In this document: in pieces, positions 12,866 to 26,552 of the stretch | Layout: every line of letters begins with the position of its first letter | Numbering within the stretch: position 1 is the first letter of the stretch | Source: Pyxicephalus adspersus | Taxonomy: Eukaryota > Chordata > Amphibia > Anura > Pyxicephalidae | DNA: 64,000 nt | Reading direction: 5' to 3' | Assembly (NCBI RefSeq): GCF_032062135.1 | Contig: NC_092859.1 | Span: forward strand, 45,587,591-45,651,590 | Position numbers and translations under genes: made by a program | Notes under the pieces: generated by a model | Told to the model about the DNA's origin: nothing | The model's input: only the letters and a program-made list of their open reading frames with translations | Database searches by the model: none

Positions 12866-14673
12866 AATGCAAATATCCAGTATACATACAGGCTACAATA
12901 TCTATACAATATGCAGTTAAGGATTATGCACGCAGTTCTTCTGGCCCCTAATTGTTATTTACCTATAAAATGGGAAAAGCTGTGAATGTGAGTTTGTTAC
13001 CTAAAACGTTACAATGATTTTGTAAATTGCATTGTATGTGTGTTGATTCTGTAATCACAAAGAACAGTGTGACTTTTTGTGTTTTGAAGTTTCCTATAAT
13101 AGCCAAGGTTTGCAGATGGTGTCATCAAGGAGTTTGGTGGAGAGGTTTTTAAGCATTGTTGAAGTGTGATCATCCTGCGTATTGCAGTAAAAGGTAAAAG
13201 AATGAGTGCTGGACAAACTATTACAGTCAAACTTGTTAGCAAAGAAAGAAGAGAATGCACATGTTGTAAAAAAAGTAACAAAATACTAATTTAGATGTAT
13301 AATTTAACTATGTTTGTCTATTAGGAGCCTCTGTTTTTTAAAGTTTAGCCTAAAGAAAGCACAGTTAACTTCTCTCTAAACAAAAGTCTTTCATTTGCTT
13401 TACAGATTATACCTTCACACAGTGGTAAGACTTTGGGGTCAGATAAAAGGTCCATGCAACCACATCAAAATAGATGACACTTATCTACATCTGGATTGAA
13501 TAATCTACTTCTGACGGTATTTCCTCTAGTTAAGTATTTATACTTTCATTCCACATTTTATAATTTGACATAACACTCTTTTAACACTTAAAAGTCAAAT
13601 GTCAGCACTTAAAATTGCATTTTAGTTGCCATTCTGTTGACAATTTAATTACAAGCTTCCTTAAAGAAGAAAAGATGTGTTTATTGAATCCTGCTGCCCC
13701 TTTAACTTCCTTTTAAGAGTACCAGACCACAGTCGAGTCACTATAAATCACTTACACCAATATTATTCCTGATGACTGGCAATATGCTAGTTAAACCAAG
13801 TGTTTTTAGGTTACAATTGAGATATTCCCCAGACATTGTCAAAGTGATACCTTCAGAGTCCCAGTATCAGCTTAATCAATCTAACATTGCTCTGTGAAAA
13901 CAAATTATAGCACATAACTGGTTATTCTGTCAGGTTCTGTTACTATAGTAATACATTATAATTTGACTTAATAAAGCAGAATACTCAGCAGACAACAAAT
14001 TAAGTAGTAACATATTTAAAGCTGCTGCAAAAAAAAAACTGAATTTAGAATTCCTAATCTAATTAATTTAACTTAATTAATTTAGTTCTCAATACAATTG
14101 AAGAATACTGTTCTTGCAACAAAGGTTTCCAGTGTATGGTTTTAAACTGTGACATTTCTACATTATACAGCTGCTATATAGAAATGTTGGACAAGAGAAA
14201 GCAATGCACAAAATGAATACATACATCTATGCTCAGAAAGTGTTTGATGGGATAAAAGGAGGCATGGGGGCATGGTTTACTAATACAACATAATGTTATC
14301 AGTGATATTTAAGACATATATTAGAGGAGGGCAATCTATAATGGTTTTCTATATAATTAGTTTTGATTTATTACATTATTTTATTTTTTATTGTACATTT
14401 ATTATTAATTTTATTAGCCAAGTAAATGTACTTAACCAAGTAAATAGTCTTTATCTTAACTCCATATGGATACGTAGTTTTCCTAGGAATGCAATGCTCT
14501 TCTCAACCTCAAAAAAAAATATATCTCACACAGAAAATTTCTTACAGTGAATGAAGGTTACATCATTGCTTTTCAGAGAAAGGGGGGTTCTCCTTAAAAA
14601 TAGATTTTCTATCCATAGTAATGAGTTGAACCAACATATACACAACATGACTCATGCTCATGCCTAACTCATA

Positions 14674-14898
14674 GGGTCTGATTTATTAAAGCACTCCAAG
14701 GCTGGAGAGGATACACTTTCATCAGTAAAGCTGGGTGATCCATCAAACCTGGAATGGATCTGGTCCAGGACTCAAAACATTTGATAGCAAATACCAAATG
14801 ACTTTGAATAAATCTATTCCAGGTTTGCTGGATCACTCAGCTTCACTGACGAACGTGTATCCTCTCCAGCCTTGAAGAGCTTTAACAAAATCAGGGCC
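14674..14898. mobile_element. Foldback MITE, copy C
   Basis: The left end is GGTCTGATTTATTAAAGCAC and the right end GAGCTTTAACAAAATCAGGG. The arms, for example GATCCATCAAACCTGGAATG and CCAGGTTTGCTGGATCACTC, pair along most of the length. This is the most complete of the four copies in the window. Confidence 0.8.
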
Positions 14899-17800
14899 AT
14901 ACAGTGAATGTGAAAAACTGACTGGAGCAGTCAAACTCTAATCAAAATGTTTGTTATACCTGAACTGTGCTGATTACAGACTTGTTTCCAGCTGATTTGT
15001 GTGTGTAAACTGTCTGATTAGCATTTAGCAACCAAACTTTGCCGATGACAGTAAGTATTTAGGGCCCTTTTAGGGCATTTCCTTCATAAGATATTCTCTT
15101 AGGGGTTATGAGTTAAAAATGTGCTAATAAGAACAGCAGCTATAAAGGCTACATTGCTGCAAAAGCTAGAGAACTTCAGAAAAAGGAATAACACATCTCT
15201 AACATCAAAATTTAAAAAAAGATCTTTTTAACGAGAGCCAGTACACCTGCATCGAGAAAGCTAGCATCTAATTTACACATCAATACAGTTCTCAGTAGTT
15301 GTCATAGAAACACAAGGCACTGAGGAAAGGCCAAAGATGTTGGCATAGTTTCTTCCTGTTTTCATTAAAGTGAATAATAAAATATATTTTTTGCTCCCAG
15401 GCAGTTTCCACTGTCCCACTTTTATTCAGTCAATTTACGCTTTTATGAAAAAAAAAGTTTCAAGAATATCTGATTTAACAAATTGTAAAATATTTTACTG
15501 TCTACAGTCCTTGTGCCCAACCTGCAGCATCATCTGTGAGGCCCTCAGGGCCTCCACAAACTGTTCTGTTATAATTAATCTAGATGTTTGCCCACCCCAG
15601 TAAAGGAAAAATATCCTAGCAGCAAATTGCTTTCTTAATTTATTTCCTTTGGTTTTTTTTCTGCTGCCCATTCTCTTTCACTTTTTGTGTTTTCTTTGAT
15701 TTTTCATAATGAATTTTTAATTCATCGATTCATTTGTATGAAATTAAATAATAAATGTGTCACAGATATTTTTAAGGGGTTGTAGAAAACTCACATGCAG
15801 AATAAATTATTTAAAAAGAGGTTGCAATAACGGCAATCTCTAGCATCTCATAACACCCCCTTCCCCCACCGGCTCCAAAATTCCTATACATGTTCACATT
15901 CCCTGACCATAAACTGTAGCAGCATGCCCATGGTCTTTGACCATTTCCTGCTCCATGTTTTTGTAAAAATATGTTCACTGAAAATACTGTGCAGGCATTA
16001 CATGATGTTATGGGCTGCATTTAGGCCCCTAGATGAAGAAAGTTGACTAACACTAGTGTACAGACTATTGTAAAATGGACTATCTATAGTTTCTCACATT
16101 GGTCATTACCACCCTTTATAAAGTTGAGTAAAACTCTGCCAAGATAAGTTAACCTCTGTTTATTTCATATATTCAGTCAGGCTATGGGGGTGACGGGAAA
16201 TAAAATGATCTTTTTAATGAGTACATGATGCACTGTTCTATTAGACTGCATTAGAAACATAATTGGCTGAATCTTTTTTTCTAATTGGAACAAAGTGTTT
16301 CTTCTAAATTATAGACAACATAGATATTACATAGGTGCTAGTGACATTTGGAAACAATTAGGATGATTAATGATAACAGATACCTTATCCTTGTCAGCCT
16401 ATTTGCAAAAGAGAAAATGGCCTACAACAACAAAATCTAATAATTGGCTAACACTGATAAAAAAACTTGAGTTATTTTTTGTATTGATCAGTATTTTGCA
16501 TAAACATTCTGTAAAAATATAAACCAAATTGCTACTCATTCTCTCTAAGCCTTTTATGTAGCAGAGATAAAAATACAGTATATAAAAAAGGAATAATCGT
16601 ATAGACTAGTATAGACTTTACACATCCTCAAACATAAGCATTAAAGTATCTTTAACTATTTCTAGACAATAAAAAATGATATTTGTGCATGAAATAAAAA
16701 TTAAATATTTACATAATTATCGACAAGTTAATAAATTGTACTTTCTAACCCAGTTCTATCCCCCCAGCACTTGGCAGTAGGTGTGTGCCAATTCCTGCAT
16801 AATAAATTGTGACTAGTTCGAGCCATACTTAAGTCACATTCAAGGAGACTTTGATATTTGGATATTCTATGCCCCAGTCATCAAGGCTAATGAAGATTAA
16901 TTCTAGGTACTGGTTAGGAGACACTTTACAAGTAGGTGGAGGAAAGAACGATTTTGACACTGAATTCACATTGAATTCATACTATTTCTTGAACTACTGT
17001 TGACTATCTACCCAGATTCTCAGTAAAATATGCCAGTGCCAAAAGATGCAAAATAATTGTATTGAATTGTATCTGAAAATATACAACTTCTAGGTTAGGT
17101 TCAGGTTAGGACTCCAACATAATGGCCAGAGCAGGTGTGTAGACCCAAGAACTCGAATGCAGATACTTTAACAATCTAGAATGACCCGTAAACACTAGGT
17201 GCCTGGCGAATTATCGTTTTTTGGTATACTGACCTTTTAAGTAAAATTAAAACAGTCTCTTTATGTAAGATATTACGCTTTGCTTTACAATTTTAAAGCT
17301 GCGTACATCCAAATACTGTTTACCAAAAAATGGATAGTAAATGCAATTAGTGTGTACTTCTTAACATGATGCAGCTTTCAGAACCATGATTCATTTTATT
17401 TCAGACATATAATTATTTTGAGAAAATAAGTCCTCTGTGCCAGATTCCATAAACCAATGCTCCAAAGCTAAGTCAAGACTACTTAATAAGTAAATGCATT
17501 CAAACATCAATCTGCAGAGCAATGCCTTTCCAAACTGTTCCTTCTCTGACAGCTATGTGAGTCAGCCAAAGTTCAGGATAATTGCACCAGTACTGTGACA
17601 TCTCGGAACAAATTGTGTAATATCAGCTTAAAGCAATGCAACACACTGATGCTGTTTTCCTGAATGAGACATTCGTATCTAAATGTGCATTGAACTAATG
17701 AACTACATATGAAAAAACACACTGTACGTAGTAATAAGCCCTCAATTTTAAGGTACTGCTTTTGATATGTGAATCAAACCTTGCTGTGTTTTCTTAGACT

Positions 17801-20800
17801 AAGATCTATCAAAAATATATTTTACTGCTTTCCTATTGCTTGTCCTAGTAAACATTTTTGGGCACAATGTTTCAACTATTACCTAAAATTAATAATGATA
17901 ATTTATGCAGATCATCAGTCCAGACAAGATAGTTAGAATTACTGTGTATGGTATAACTTATCGGAAACAAATAAGAATAAATAATTTATGGCAAACAAGT
18001 AATTCAGGTTAGTTTTCAACCTTCAGTAGAATTTCCCTTGGCTGTGGGCGGCTGCAGAATACCCAGCTTGAGAAGATGTAATAACAGACCACCAATCAGT
18101 AAGTTCCTGATGGGTCATGTAGATGTGGGTAATGTAATCAATGGTTTTGTAAAACAGGCTTTGACATAGGAATGGAAATGTTAATGACAAGGACAAATTA
18201 AATCGATAATATATGCTGAAAGAATGGAAAGATACTGATGACAAGCAAACGTGATTGATGTTAATATGCATAAAATTCTATCAGTTTGCCAAGAGATTGG
18301 TGCTAGAACATCATAAAAAACAAAGATCAAAACTGACACAATGCTCTGGTTGTTAAAAATAAATTATTAATGTAGCACAAGCATCAATCACAACTGGGAG
18401 CAGAAAACAATTATCTGCCCCAATAAAACCTAAAAGGTTTCTACAGCTATAACAGGCATACAGACTTCAGCCCGTCAATCTCTGTGCAAATTTTTGGATT
18501 GTGGGATGAAACAAACAGAAAAAGCATCCATTTGTCACTGGTCAAATGTGAATCCCTATGGAACATCACTCCTGAAAAACATAGTTGGCTTTGCAAAGTC
18601 CACAGCCTAAACATCTTCATTCAAATGTCTTGCAGAAGCCGTACACAATGAATTCTGTACTGCACTACTGCAATTAAATTACTGCAAACTAATCCCAAAA
18701 TACACCAAGAAGGAAGCCCCTGCATCTGGTATGTTAGGGTAATCCCTGCTCATCTAATGTGACACCAGGCAGCTAAATGTGGGAAGCCAAATGTGGGAGG
18801 ATAAAGGCTGAATATAAACAAAGCAATGCTTACACAAGATTGGACCTATGATGACAGCACAGGGAGAGAAATACCAGTGGTGATAGGTTTTATTTGCAAA
18901 ACAGCCTGGATATTTATTAGGATGTATTAAAAGTACATTTATTATTTATTTTGTTACTGAGATCTCACAGTTGCCAGATAACAGGTTCAGGCACGTTTTC
19001 TAGAGTTAATATCTCTATAAGAGTTTTTATAAATAACATTTTATCCAGTTTTACATGATGGTTAAAACACAGTTGCTAATCCATGTCAACATTTTTTGAA
19101 ACCATAATTTCAGGATATAATAGAAAAAATGGTATTCTATTAGTAATCATATAACAAAATGCAAAACAATAAGGATAAACTGGGACCACAATAGCTGCTA
19201 TTTGTGGACTAGTTCTTGTCAGTACAAGTTTTAATTGTCCATCCACACTTAGCAATGAATTAAACAGTGAAAAGCTATATTTATTTGGTTAGGAGCATGT
19301 TTAAATATAAATGTGTGGAAAGCTATGAAATTGGCCAGGCAAGACTAAACACTGAGCAGTCTCCACATGTAAAGCAAGTGAACAGAAATAGGCAAACCCA
19401 CTGGAAATGTGCCAGCCTAATTTGTATCTTGTTTAATCTGTGTATGTGGAAACTGACTATTAAGCAGAACAACGTAAAATAAGCAAATACCAGTATAAAC
19501 ATTGAATGCAAGGCTGATATTCTCATCTTATATTAGGTTGAAGTTCACACTCACATTTTTTATAATCAGTACTATTTGGTGAAAATGTATTTAGCACTCC
19601 TCCCCCCTCCACATAAAAAAAGGGTTATTTTGCAATGAATTCGCGTTTTTTTCCAGGTGTTTGTGTGTGGTACAGTAACATTGCCCTAAAGTGATAAAAT
19701 TTACTCAACGTACTTCTTGTATGGGGAGAAGCATTATCACCCTAAACTTATAATTTATAACTTATAACTTTAATTATAACAAGTTAATTATAACATCCTT
19801 ATACTCCATTGCATTGCCTCCCTCTCCTTATTTCTTTTACATAGGAGGAAGTAGTTGTGTAGTTCACAGAAGATAGCTTGAAAAGCTGACAACATTGTTA
19901 AGTTTTAGCTCAGTACAAAGGAAGTTTCAAGAATCCTGGATATTTTCAAGGATCGTCAGGTATTTTTTTTTTACATTATTCAAAGGATTGTAAAAAAAGT
20001 AGGAAGGAATTCATAAAACTCCCACTGATTTTCCCAAAGCTGCTTATGCATAAGCAATAAAATGGCTTGCATAATACTGTATTATTCCTGTATTATTACA
20101 ATGGAAGGTTTATTTGTTTAGGAATTGGGCTAAACCACAAGTTTTGTGAGTGTACAAATACAAAATACTAAACTACATGCAGTTGTTATGTCTTATTAAA
20201 AACAAGCAATATATGGCATAGCTTGTTTAAAAACAGCTAAAGCATATGTAACCCAATTATTATAATCCAATGTAAACTATTTTCAATATTTTTAAACCTT
20301 CAGCTATTAATCTAAAATCTGAGGATCTTACTATGGAGGTCCTTGCTGAAACACTTTCCAGTATAGAAAGATAGGGACAGTGCTCTGTCCCTATCTTCTA
20401 ATTCAGCTCCTGCATATTCACTCTGTTATACGGGCTTGCCATAGACACAAGTGGCTATTTTAACACACAGTACATGGTACACTACTAAATTGATTGTCAC
20501 TAGGTAAGAGTTTATATAAACGTTAATAGGACTTTTGCTCATATAAGTAGCATCAGTAACAAAAATAGTGTATGCAATCTTTTGTGTCCTGACAAATCTG
20601 CTCAACCTGCCATGTATTGTATTCAGATGGCAATGTGGTCAGAATGCCCCAGACTAATTTCTAGATGAGCTCAGAATAGCTGTTCATTAGGAACATGTAC
20701 ACTGGGGAATTTACCAGACAATATGGAGATAATTTTGTGTATTTATAGCGATGCACCTGTGCTATTTCAGTTTGAGTTACCAAGCTCAGTATGTCAATAG

Positions 20801-22560
20801 AGCAATAAAATGTAGGACACAAACTCCTGTGCTTTTATCTATGTTAAACAATCAGATTTTACTGTATATTTTGGATATAGAAAGCTATCTGATAACTGAT
20901 TTGGGCTACTGCATATTGATAGTTTATTAATTACATGTTACTGCATTTCATTACTTTTATTACATAATACACCTACATTTTTTCAAAAATACTAACATAT
21001 ACAAAAATAAACATTTGTTCTGCACAATGGGTGCCTGAACAAAGTGTCCTATCTAATACACTTTTTATTATCCCCTTTTAAAAACTAAACAAATAGCTAA
21101 ATGCATAGTTGAAATAAATAAATTTCGATGTTTTTCGTGCTTAAAGATTAAATTCTATACCCAGCACCAAGTTTTGTTACTTGGCACAATTGCTAAACAT
21201 CACACCCAGACATGCAGATGCTGCTGTTAAGAAACAAAACATGATTCAGGACCTACCAAAGCTGTGACTAAGCAGGAAGCTTAAGTGAATAATAAGGATA
21301 TTGTTGTGATTTTTTCTGTATAAGAATGAACATTTTATGTGACTTTCATGGCCAAAAGGTTGTTTTTATGCTATACATTGCTTGACAGTGGAACAGGCGA
21401 GCTGGTAATATTGCATGACACTCTAAGTCACCACATGGTTACCCTATGGACTGTTAGATTCTGAATAGGGAGTATCATTGGAAGATCTCTCATTGACTAT
21501 GACATATACCATGTCCATATTGCATAGCTATGTATGAGATTGTCTGATCACTGTCCAATGGTTGACATTTTGATATCTGTATGTATTTATCATGGACAAT
21601 CAGCCCTTTCTTAGCATTAGAAGGAACTCTAATAAAACTTTCCTATGCTCTGTGTCACCACAGGGTTATTTGTTATATATTGGATTACAGTAACGCTTGT
21701 GCTTCTGTTCACACACATACATATGTATACAACCTCCTCCCCTGAAGCTACTGCAGATTAACATTGTTCATTATGTGGCTCCCTGCGGAGAAAACCTCTG
21801 AAGCTAGGAAGTGCTCAGGAAGTTGTCTGTTACTTTCATTGACGCCACAAGAGTAAGCTATGCATGTACATTATATATAGTACCATGACTATGTACTATA
21901 CACAATCTTTTTAAGCTCCTTCATTACCTGGACTACTTATCAATGTAGAAAAACATATTTAGGACAGTTTTTTCAGGACTGCATAAGATAAATCACGGAG
22001 TAGACAGGCAGAAATGATAAAAAGTCTATGTTGACAAGAATCTACCAATTTGGCTTTTGCAGTAGACAACTGCCATGGATGTGGAAACACTGAAAACACC
22101 CATAACAAGTCAAATATTATATTTAGATGCTAAGGATTGTTGTGTTGCATATAACCATACAAAAAAGCGAATGCACATTCTTTTTTCAGCTTTTACATAT
22201 ACATCTAACTGTATGTTGTAGCATTCCTTAAACTTCATACAAAACCAAAGGTGTCTAAAGATGCCAAGATGTACAACAAAAATAATACTGGAAACGCGCA
22301 ATTTGTAAACACTTTGGAAAACTGATCATTCACCCAAAGCTGCTTGGCAAGTGGGTAATTGTATTGGATGGATCGTTTCCAATTACATGATCATTGTCTA
22401 ACCCACCTGCAAAAAGCTGGATCATTGAGTTAAAACTATGGGCATCTCAGAGCACATATCATGTGGAAACAGCCACATAATTCACCAAAATAATAGTAAT
22501 TACATGGTACAATTCAATTACCTATAGCTAACATGTATCATAAAAAGTATGATGTCTCAC

Positions 22561-24996
22561 CTGCCCAGGCCCAATTAGAGTGGGGTATAAAACATCGTTT
22601 TCATTGAACATGCTTTTCAGTTGAGGAAAATTTAATGGCCTCATGAAGTTGATATCATTTTTATCTGACATTGTAGAATAGCAGGATTTGTAACACTGAC
22701 CCTTGGGATCTGTTGGTGCCATCCTAACTTCCATATACTTCAGAGTACCATCTGAGTTCAAATGTAGAGTTGGCTGATACTGTCCTGTGTAGTGATTCGG
22801 CTCAGACCCATTTTTGCAACACCATCCTGTACCACCGCTATCCTTTTTCAGACATTTTATCAGCAATATTGTGAAGGTGATAAATGACACAGCACTTATA
22901 GCCACCAAAGAAATAATTAAATACATTGTTAGTTCAGAGCTGTTTGTTGAACTTGGAAACAAATCCTGGGACTTCATGTTTTCTTGAACTGTAGTATCCT
23001 CCAATGTAATGATGATTGTCACTGTAGCAGACAAAGAAGGTTCTCCATGATCACTAACTGAAATAACTAAACTTTGCTCTTGGTTGTCATTGTCCTGAAA
23101 ACTACGGGTAGTTCTGATTTCTCCCATTTGGGAAGATATAGTAAATAAAGATATGTCTGTGGCATTAGCAAAGTTATATGATAACCATGCATTATGACCA
23201 GAATCAAGGTCCACTGCATTAACTTTAGTGACAAAGTATCCACCGGGGGCTGACCTTGGTATCTTCTGATGGGCAAGAAAATCATCAGAATGTTCAGGGT
23301 AGAAAATTGATGGAGAATTGTCATTGGCATCTAAGATGAAGATATATGCAGTTGTATTGGAAAACTGTTTTGGAGATCCAGAATCTTCAACATTTACGGT
23401 AATCTGTAGAACCTGGACCTGTTCAAAATCAAATGAGCGCTGTGCATAAATATTTCCAGTTTTTGGATTTATATATACAAAAGATGATGCAGAGGAACCT
23501 CCGACCTGACCATCAGTGATTGAATAAACTAAGCTGGAATTTTCTCCTTCATCTGGATCTGATGCCAACACTTCTAAAAGTAGCTGCCCTGGCTTGTTGT
23601 TTTCTTGTACACTTGCACTGTAAGTAACTTGAGAAAACGTAGGCTGGTTGTCATTAACATCAGAGATTTTCAAAGTGATTGCTTTTTGCGTCCTTAAAGG
23701 AGGAGACCCCATGTCACTTGCAACCAAGTCAATAACATACTGAGACACAGTTTCTCTATCTAAGACACCATCAGTAATTAGAGAATAGTGATCATCTGAA
23801 GAGGTGAATTTAAATGGTAAATTAGATGGTAGTTCCAGTCTTACCTCCCCATTTGGACCCATATCTTTGTCGTTTACTCTGAAGAGCCCAACGACTGTTC
23901 CAATTGGTGTATCTTCAGGAACATCTGTCATTAAAGAGGTCAGCAGTATCTCAGGTGCATTATCATTGACATCATCAACTTCCACGTGAATAATACAGCT
24001 TCCCTCCATTTCTGGCACACCTTTGTCTTTTGCTCTGATTGATAACTCAAATGACTTTGATTCCTCATGATCGACAGGTCCAATAACAGAAATTACTCCT
24101 GTGCTTGGATTTAAGGCAAATAATCTTTTAATAGAATCCGGTGTGTGATCATCAAAAGAATATTCAATTTCACCATTGGCACCTTCATCAAGATCGGTGG
24201 CATTCAGTTTTATAAGTATTGTGTTAGCAGCAGTATTTTCCTTTAAATTAACTTTATAGGATCCCTTTTCAAAGGTAGGTGGATTGTCATTTAAATCCAT
24301 AACAATGACATTTATTTGTGTTGTTCCAGATCTTGGAGGAGTTCCTCCATCTATAGCTGTAAGGATAAGGTGATGTCTGTCTGCTTCTTCTCTGTCTAAA
24401 ACTTTTTCTAACACTAGCTCTGGAATGACAGTTCCATCTTTGCGGTTCTTTACAGACAGTGAAAAATAAGGACTTGGTTCCAGTTTATATTGTTTAATTC
24501 CATTGGTTCCCACGTCCAGGTCATGTGCACTTTCCAAAGTAAACCTAGCTCCGGGACTTGCTATTAATTCTGTAATCTTTATAGTTCTTTCATTGTTTGA
24601 AAACATAGGAGAGTTATCATTTATATCCAAAACCTCTACCATAAATCGGTGTAGTTGTAGAGGGTTTTCTATAACTACTTCAATGGGTAACACACAGCTT
24701 GTGCTAGAGCCACACAGGCTCTCCCTGTCTATCTTTTCATTTACTACCAAAGCTCCATTTTCCCAGTTCACAGCAAAGTATTTTCTGCTTCCCTCTGATC
24801 CCATCCGAAGCTTGCGTTTTGAGAGATCAGAGATTTTCAGCCCCAAATCTTGAGCTACATTTCCAACTGCTGTCCCTGGTTCAGACTCCTCCACAACTGA
24901 ATAGCGAAGCTGCCCAGAGACCCATCCCCAGCTACAAAGGAAAAAGAAGCACTTTACTTGCCATTTCCAAGTCTCTGCTGAGTTTTGAATGTCCAT
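22561..24996 (-). CDS. pcdhg: Pcdh-gamma variable exon I (six cadherin repeats, TM, cytoplasmic stub)
   Basis: This is an intact 812-codon variable exon and the one nearest the constant region. Residues 1-28 are a signal peptide ending WGWVSG, and the mature protein starts QLRYSVVEESEPG. Six extracellular cadherin repeats are separated by calcium-binding linkers DINDN, DLNDN, DVNDN, DVNDN and DANDN. A membrane segment (MYLIISLVAISAVSFITFTI) lies near residue 700, and the stub contains LKYMEVRMAPTDPKGQCYKS. The donor is CAG|GTGAGA. The family makes homophilic cell-cell recognition receptors on neurons through EC1-EC4. I chose the ATG at 24994-24996 because it precedes the signal peptide directly, as in the paralogues. 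The stub resembles mammalian PCDHGC3 (from memory). Its EC5-EC6 DNA is not homogenised with exons III-VII, so it looks like an older, independent member. The frame runs 10 codons past the donor, which has no evident meaning. Confidence 0.95.
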
Positions 24997-25169
24997 AACT
25001 TAAACCTTCCCTCCAAGCAGCTTGACTGCTGTCTCCGAATCCACATGTAAATCCTAGGAATTTATTGAATCCATTGTGCACAAAGAGACCTTCATATAGT
25101 AGCACATTTGTATCCAACTTGATAAATACATTCACAGAACTCTTATTAGAGCAGCAGCCTTCCTTTCTG

Positions 25170-25278
25170 TGTTGCTGGAGGAAAGCTTCACAAAACCAGA
25201 GGGGAGAGAAAGGATGACAGCAGAGGCTCTGATGTGTGCAGCACAGAAGGTTCAGATGTCATCTCTGCCCTCTACTGG
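25170..25278 (-). promoter_or_regulatory. Promoter region of variable exon I with CTCF-like site
   Basis: On the minus strand CCAGTAGAGGGC (25267-25278) matches the CTCF core consensus and points along transcription, about 270 bases upstream of the ATG. Nearer the gene is a purine block, CCAGAGGGGAGAGAAAGG in plus-strand reading, a diverged counterpart of the block before exons III-VI. In mammals such CTCF sites form the conserved sequence element of Pcdh promoters. Function here is inferred. Confidence 0.65.
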
Positions 25279-25719
25279 CTACTCTTATTAACTGAAAGTG
25301 TAAATATATGAGTGCTATATTTACAAACAAGTTTAAAAAGACACATTACCGCCTGTACTTTTTGTTAACTCCATGATTTTTTCCTACTGCAGATTTATAT
25401 TTCTGAAGCACCTTTATCTAAAAATATGTAACACTTAAATCAGTATTTTTGTGTATTATTTTTAGTTGCATAACCATTGACACCTAGCAGTAAACCCAAT
25501 GTAACATCATTTTCTACACTTCTAATATTAGAGTCTGGTGCAGAGAACAAACTAATGTCTACTTTATTGTAACATTGGCTTGCCTTTATTTTGACATAAA
25601 CACAACCAGGAAAGCATTTCTTCAATTTAGAGTACATTCGGAAGTACCAAATACAGTCCACACTGTGGAAGTTTGCATTGCCATGTTTTTACGTTTTTTT
25701 AATCACGGGGCTAAACTGC

Positions 25720-25925
25720 TACCCTGTTTCCCCGATGATAAGACACTGTCTTATTTTTTCTGGAAGGCCAAAATATGCTCTAGGGCTTATTTTCAGGGGG
25801 ATGCCTTATTTACCCATGAAGAAGACTACAGTACACAGTTATTGTTCACTTATTTTACATTTTTCTCTAAAAAGGGGGGGCTGTCTTATTTGATGGCCCT
25901 GCCTTATCATCGGGGAAACACGGTA
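25720..25925. mobile_element. MITE with about 23-base inverted repeats and TA flanks
   Basis: The left end TACCCTGTTTCCCCGATGAT is the inverse of the right end ATCATCGGGGAAACACGGTA. Both ends finish in TA, which suits a Tc1/mariner-type target duplication. The inside contains repeated CTTATTT motifs (GGGCTTATTTTCAGGGGGAT). It is non-autonomous; no transposase frame fits in 206 bases. Confidence 0.8.
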
Positions 25926-26040
25926 GTACAGTCACTTTGAATGATCCTTAATAGAATATGAAAATAAAAGACATTTACAAATACTGTACTGCATTTTGAA
26001 AGCCAGCCTGCCATAGGATTTATTAATTATTATATAAAAT

Positions 26041-26552
26041 TTAAGCGTACCTAAACTCAGAATTTTTACTGTACATAGAAGAGTAGACAACCCTTTTATT
26101 TAAAGTAAAAATTTAGTTTGCTTGCGTTTTTTTTTTGACACACCCTTTTTTAAATAAAAAAAGGGTGCAGCAACGCCCTCTTAATTTTTAATCGCCTAGG
26201 CAATCAAACATTAATGGGAGCACAGAGCTTTCTGGGATACTTATGTCACACATCCCGGGGGGCTCTTGGCTACTACTTCTGCACATTCCCGAACATCTCA
26301 ACCATGCGCAGAAGGAGCCCTTTCATCAATAGAAAAAAAATTGTTTTTTCCCAAAATACTTTACCTGATTTCACACCTGCGTAGTGCAGAATCAGGTGAC
26401 GTAGGAAGAAGAACGCAGAAGGAGAGAGGAGAAGCTTCCTCTGCGCCGGGCCATAGACAACGCAGGACCCGAAGGAAGAAAGCTCCGATGGACAGACTGA
26501 TCTGCAGGATTGAAGGTAAGTGGGATTTTTTTGGGTTTACTTCCGCTTTATT
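26041..26552. mobile_element. Non-autonomous DNA transposon of about 510 bases
   Basis: The left end TTAAGCGTACCTAAAC and the right end GTTTACTTCCGCTTTATTA are imperfect inverted repeats. The inside is much more GC-rich than its surroundings (for example CACATCCCGGGGGGCTCTTG). An open frame within it, about 127 codons, shows no transposase or other domain and is a chance product of the repeat. Class uncertain. Confidence 0.55.

Larger units (their letters stand above)
9814..22560 (-). other. Long intron between the variable exons and constant exon 1
   Basis: This 12.7-kb stretch holds two MITE copies (10517-10720 and 14674-14898), a possible further foldback at about 11038-11190, a TA repeat at about 11925-11965 and a CpG-rich patch at about 12700-12860. 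I see no cadherin-like coding sequence, so no additional variable exon or recognisable exon relic lies between exon I and the constant region. Confidence 0.7.
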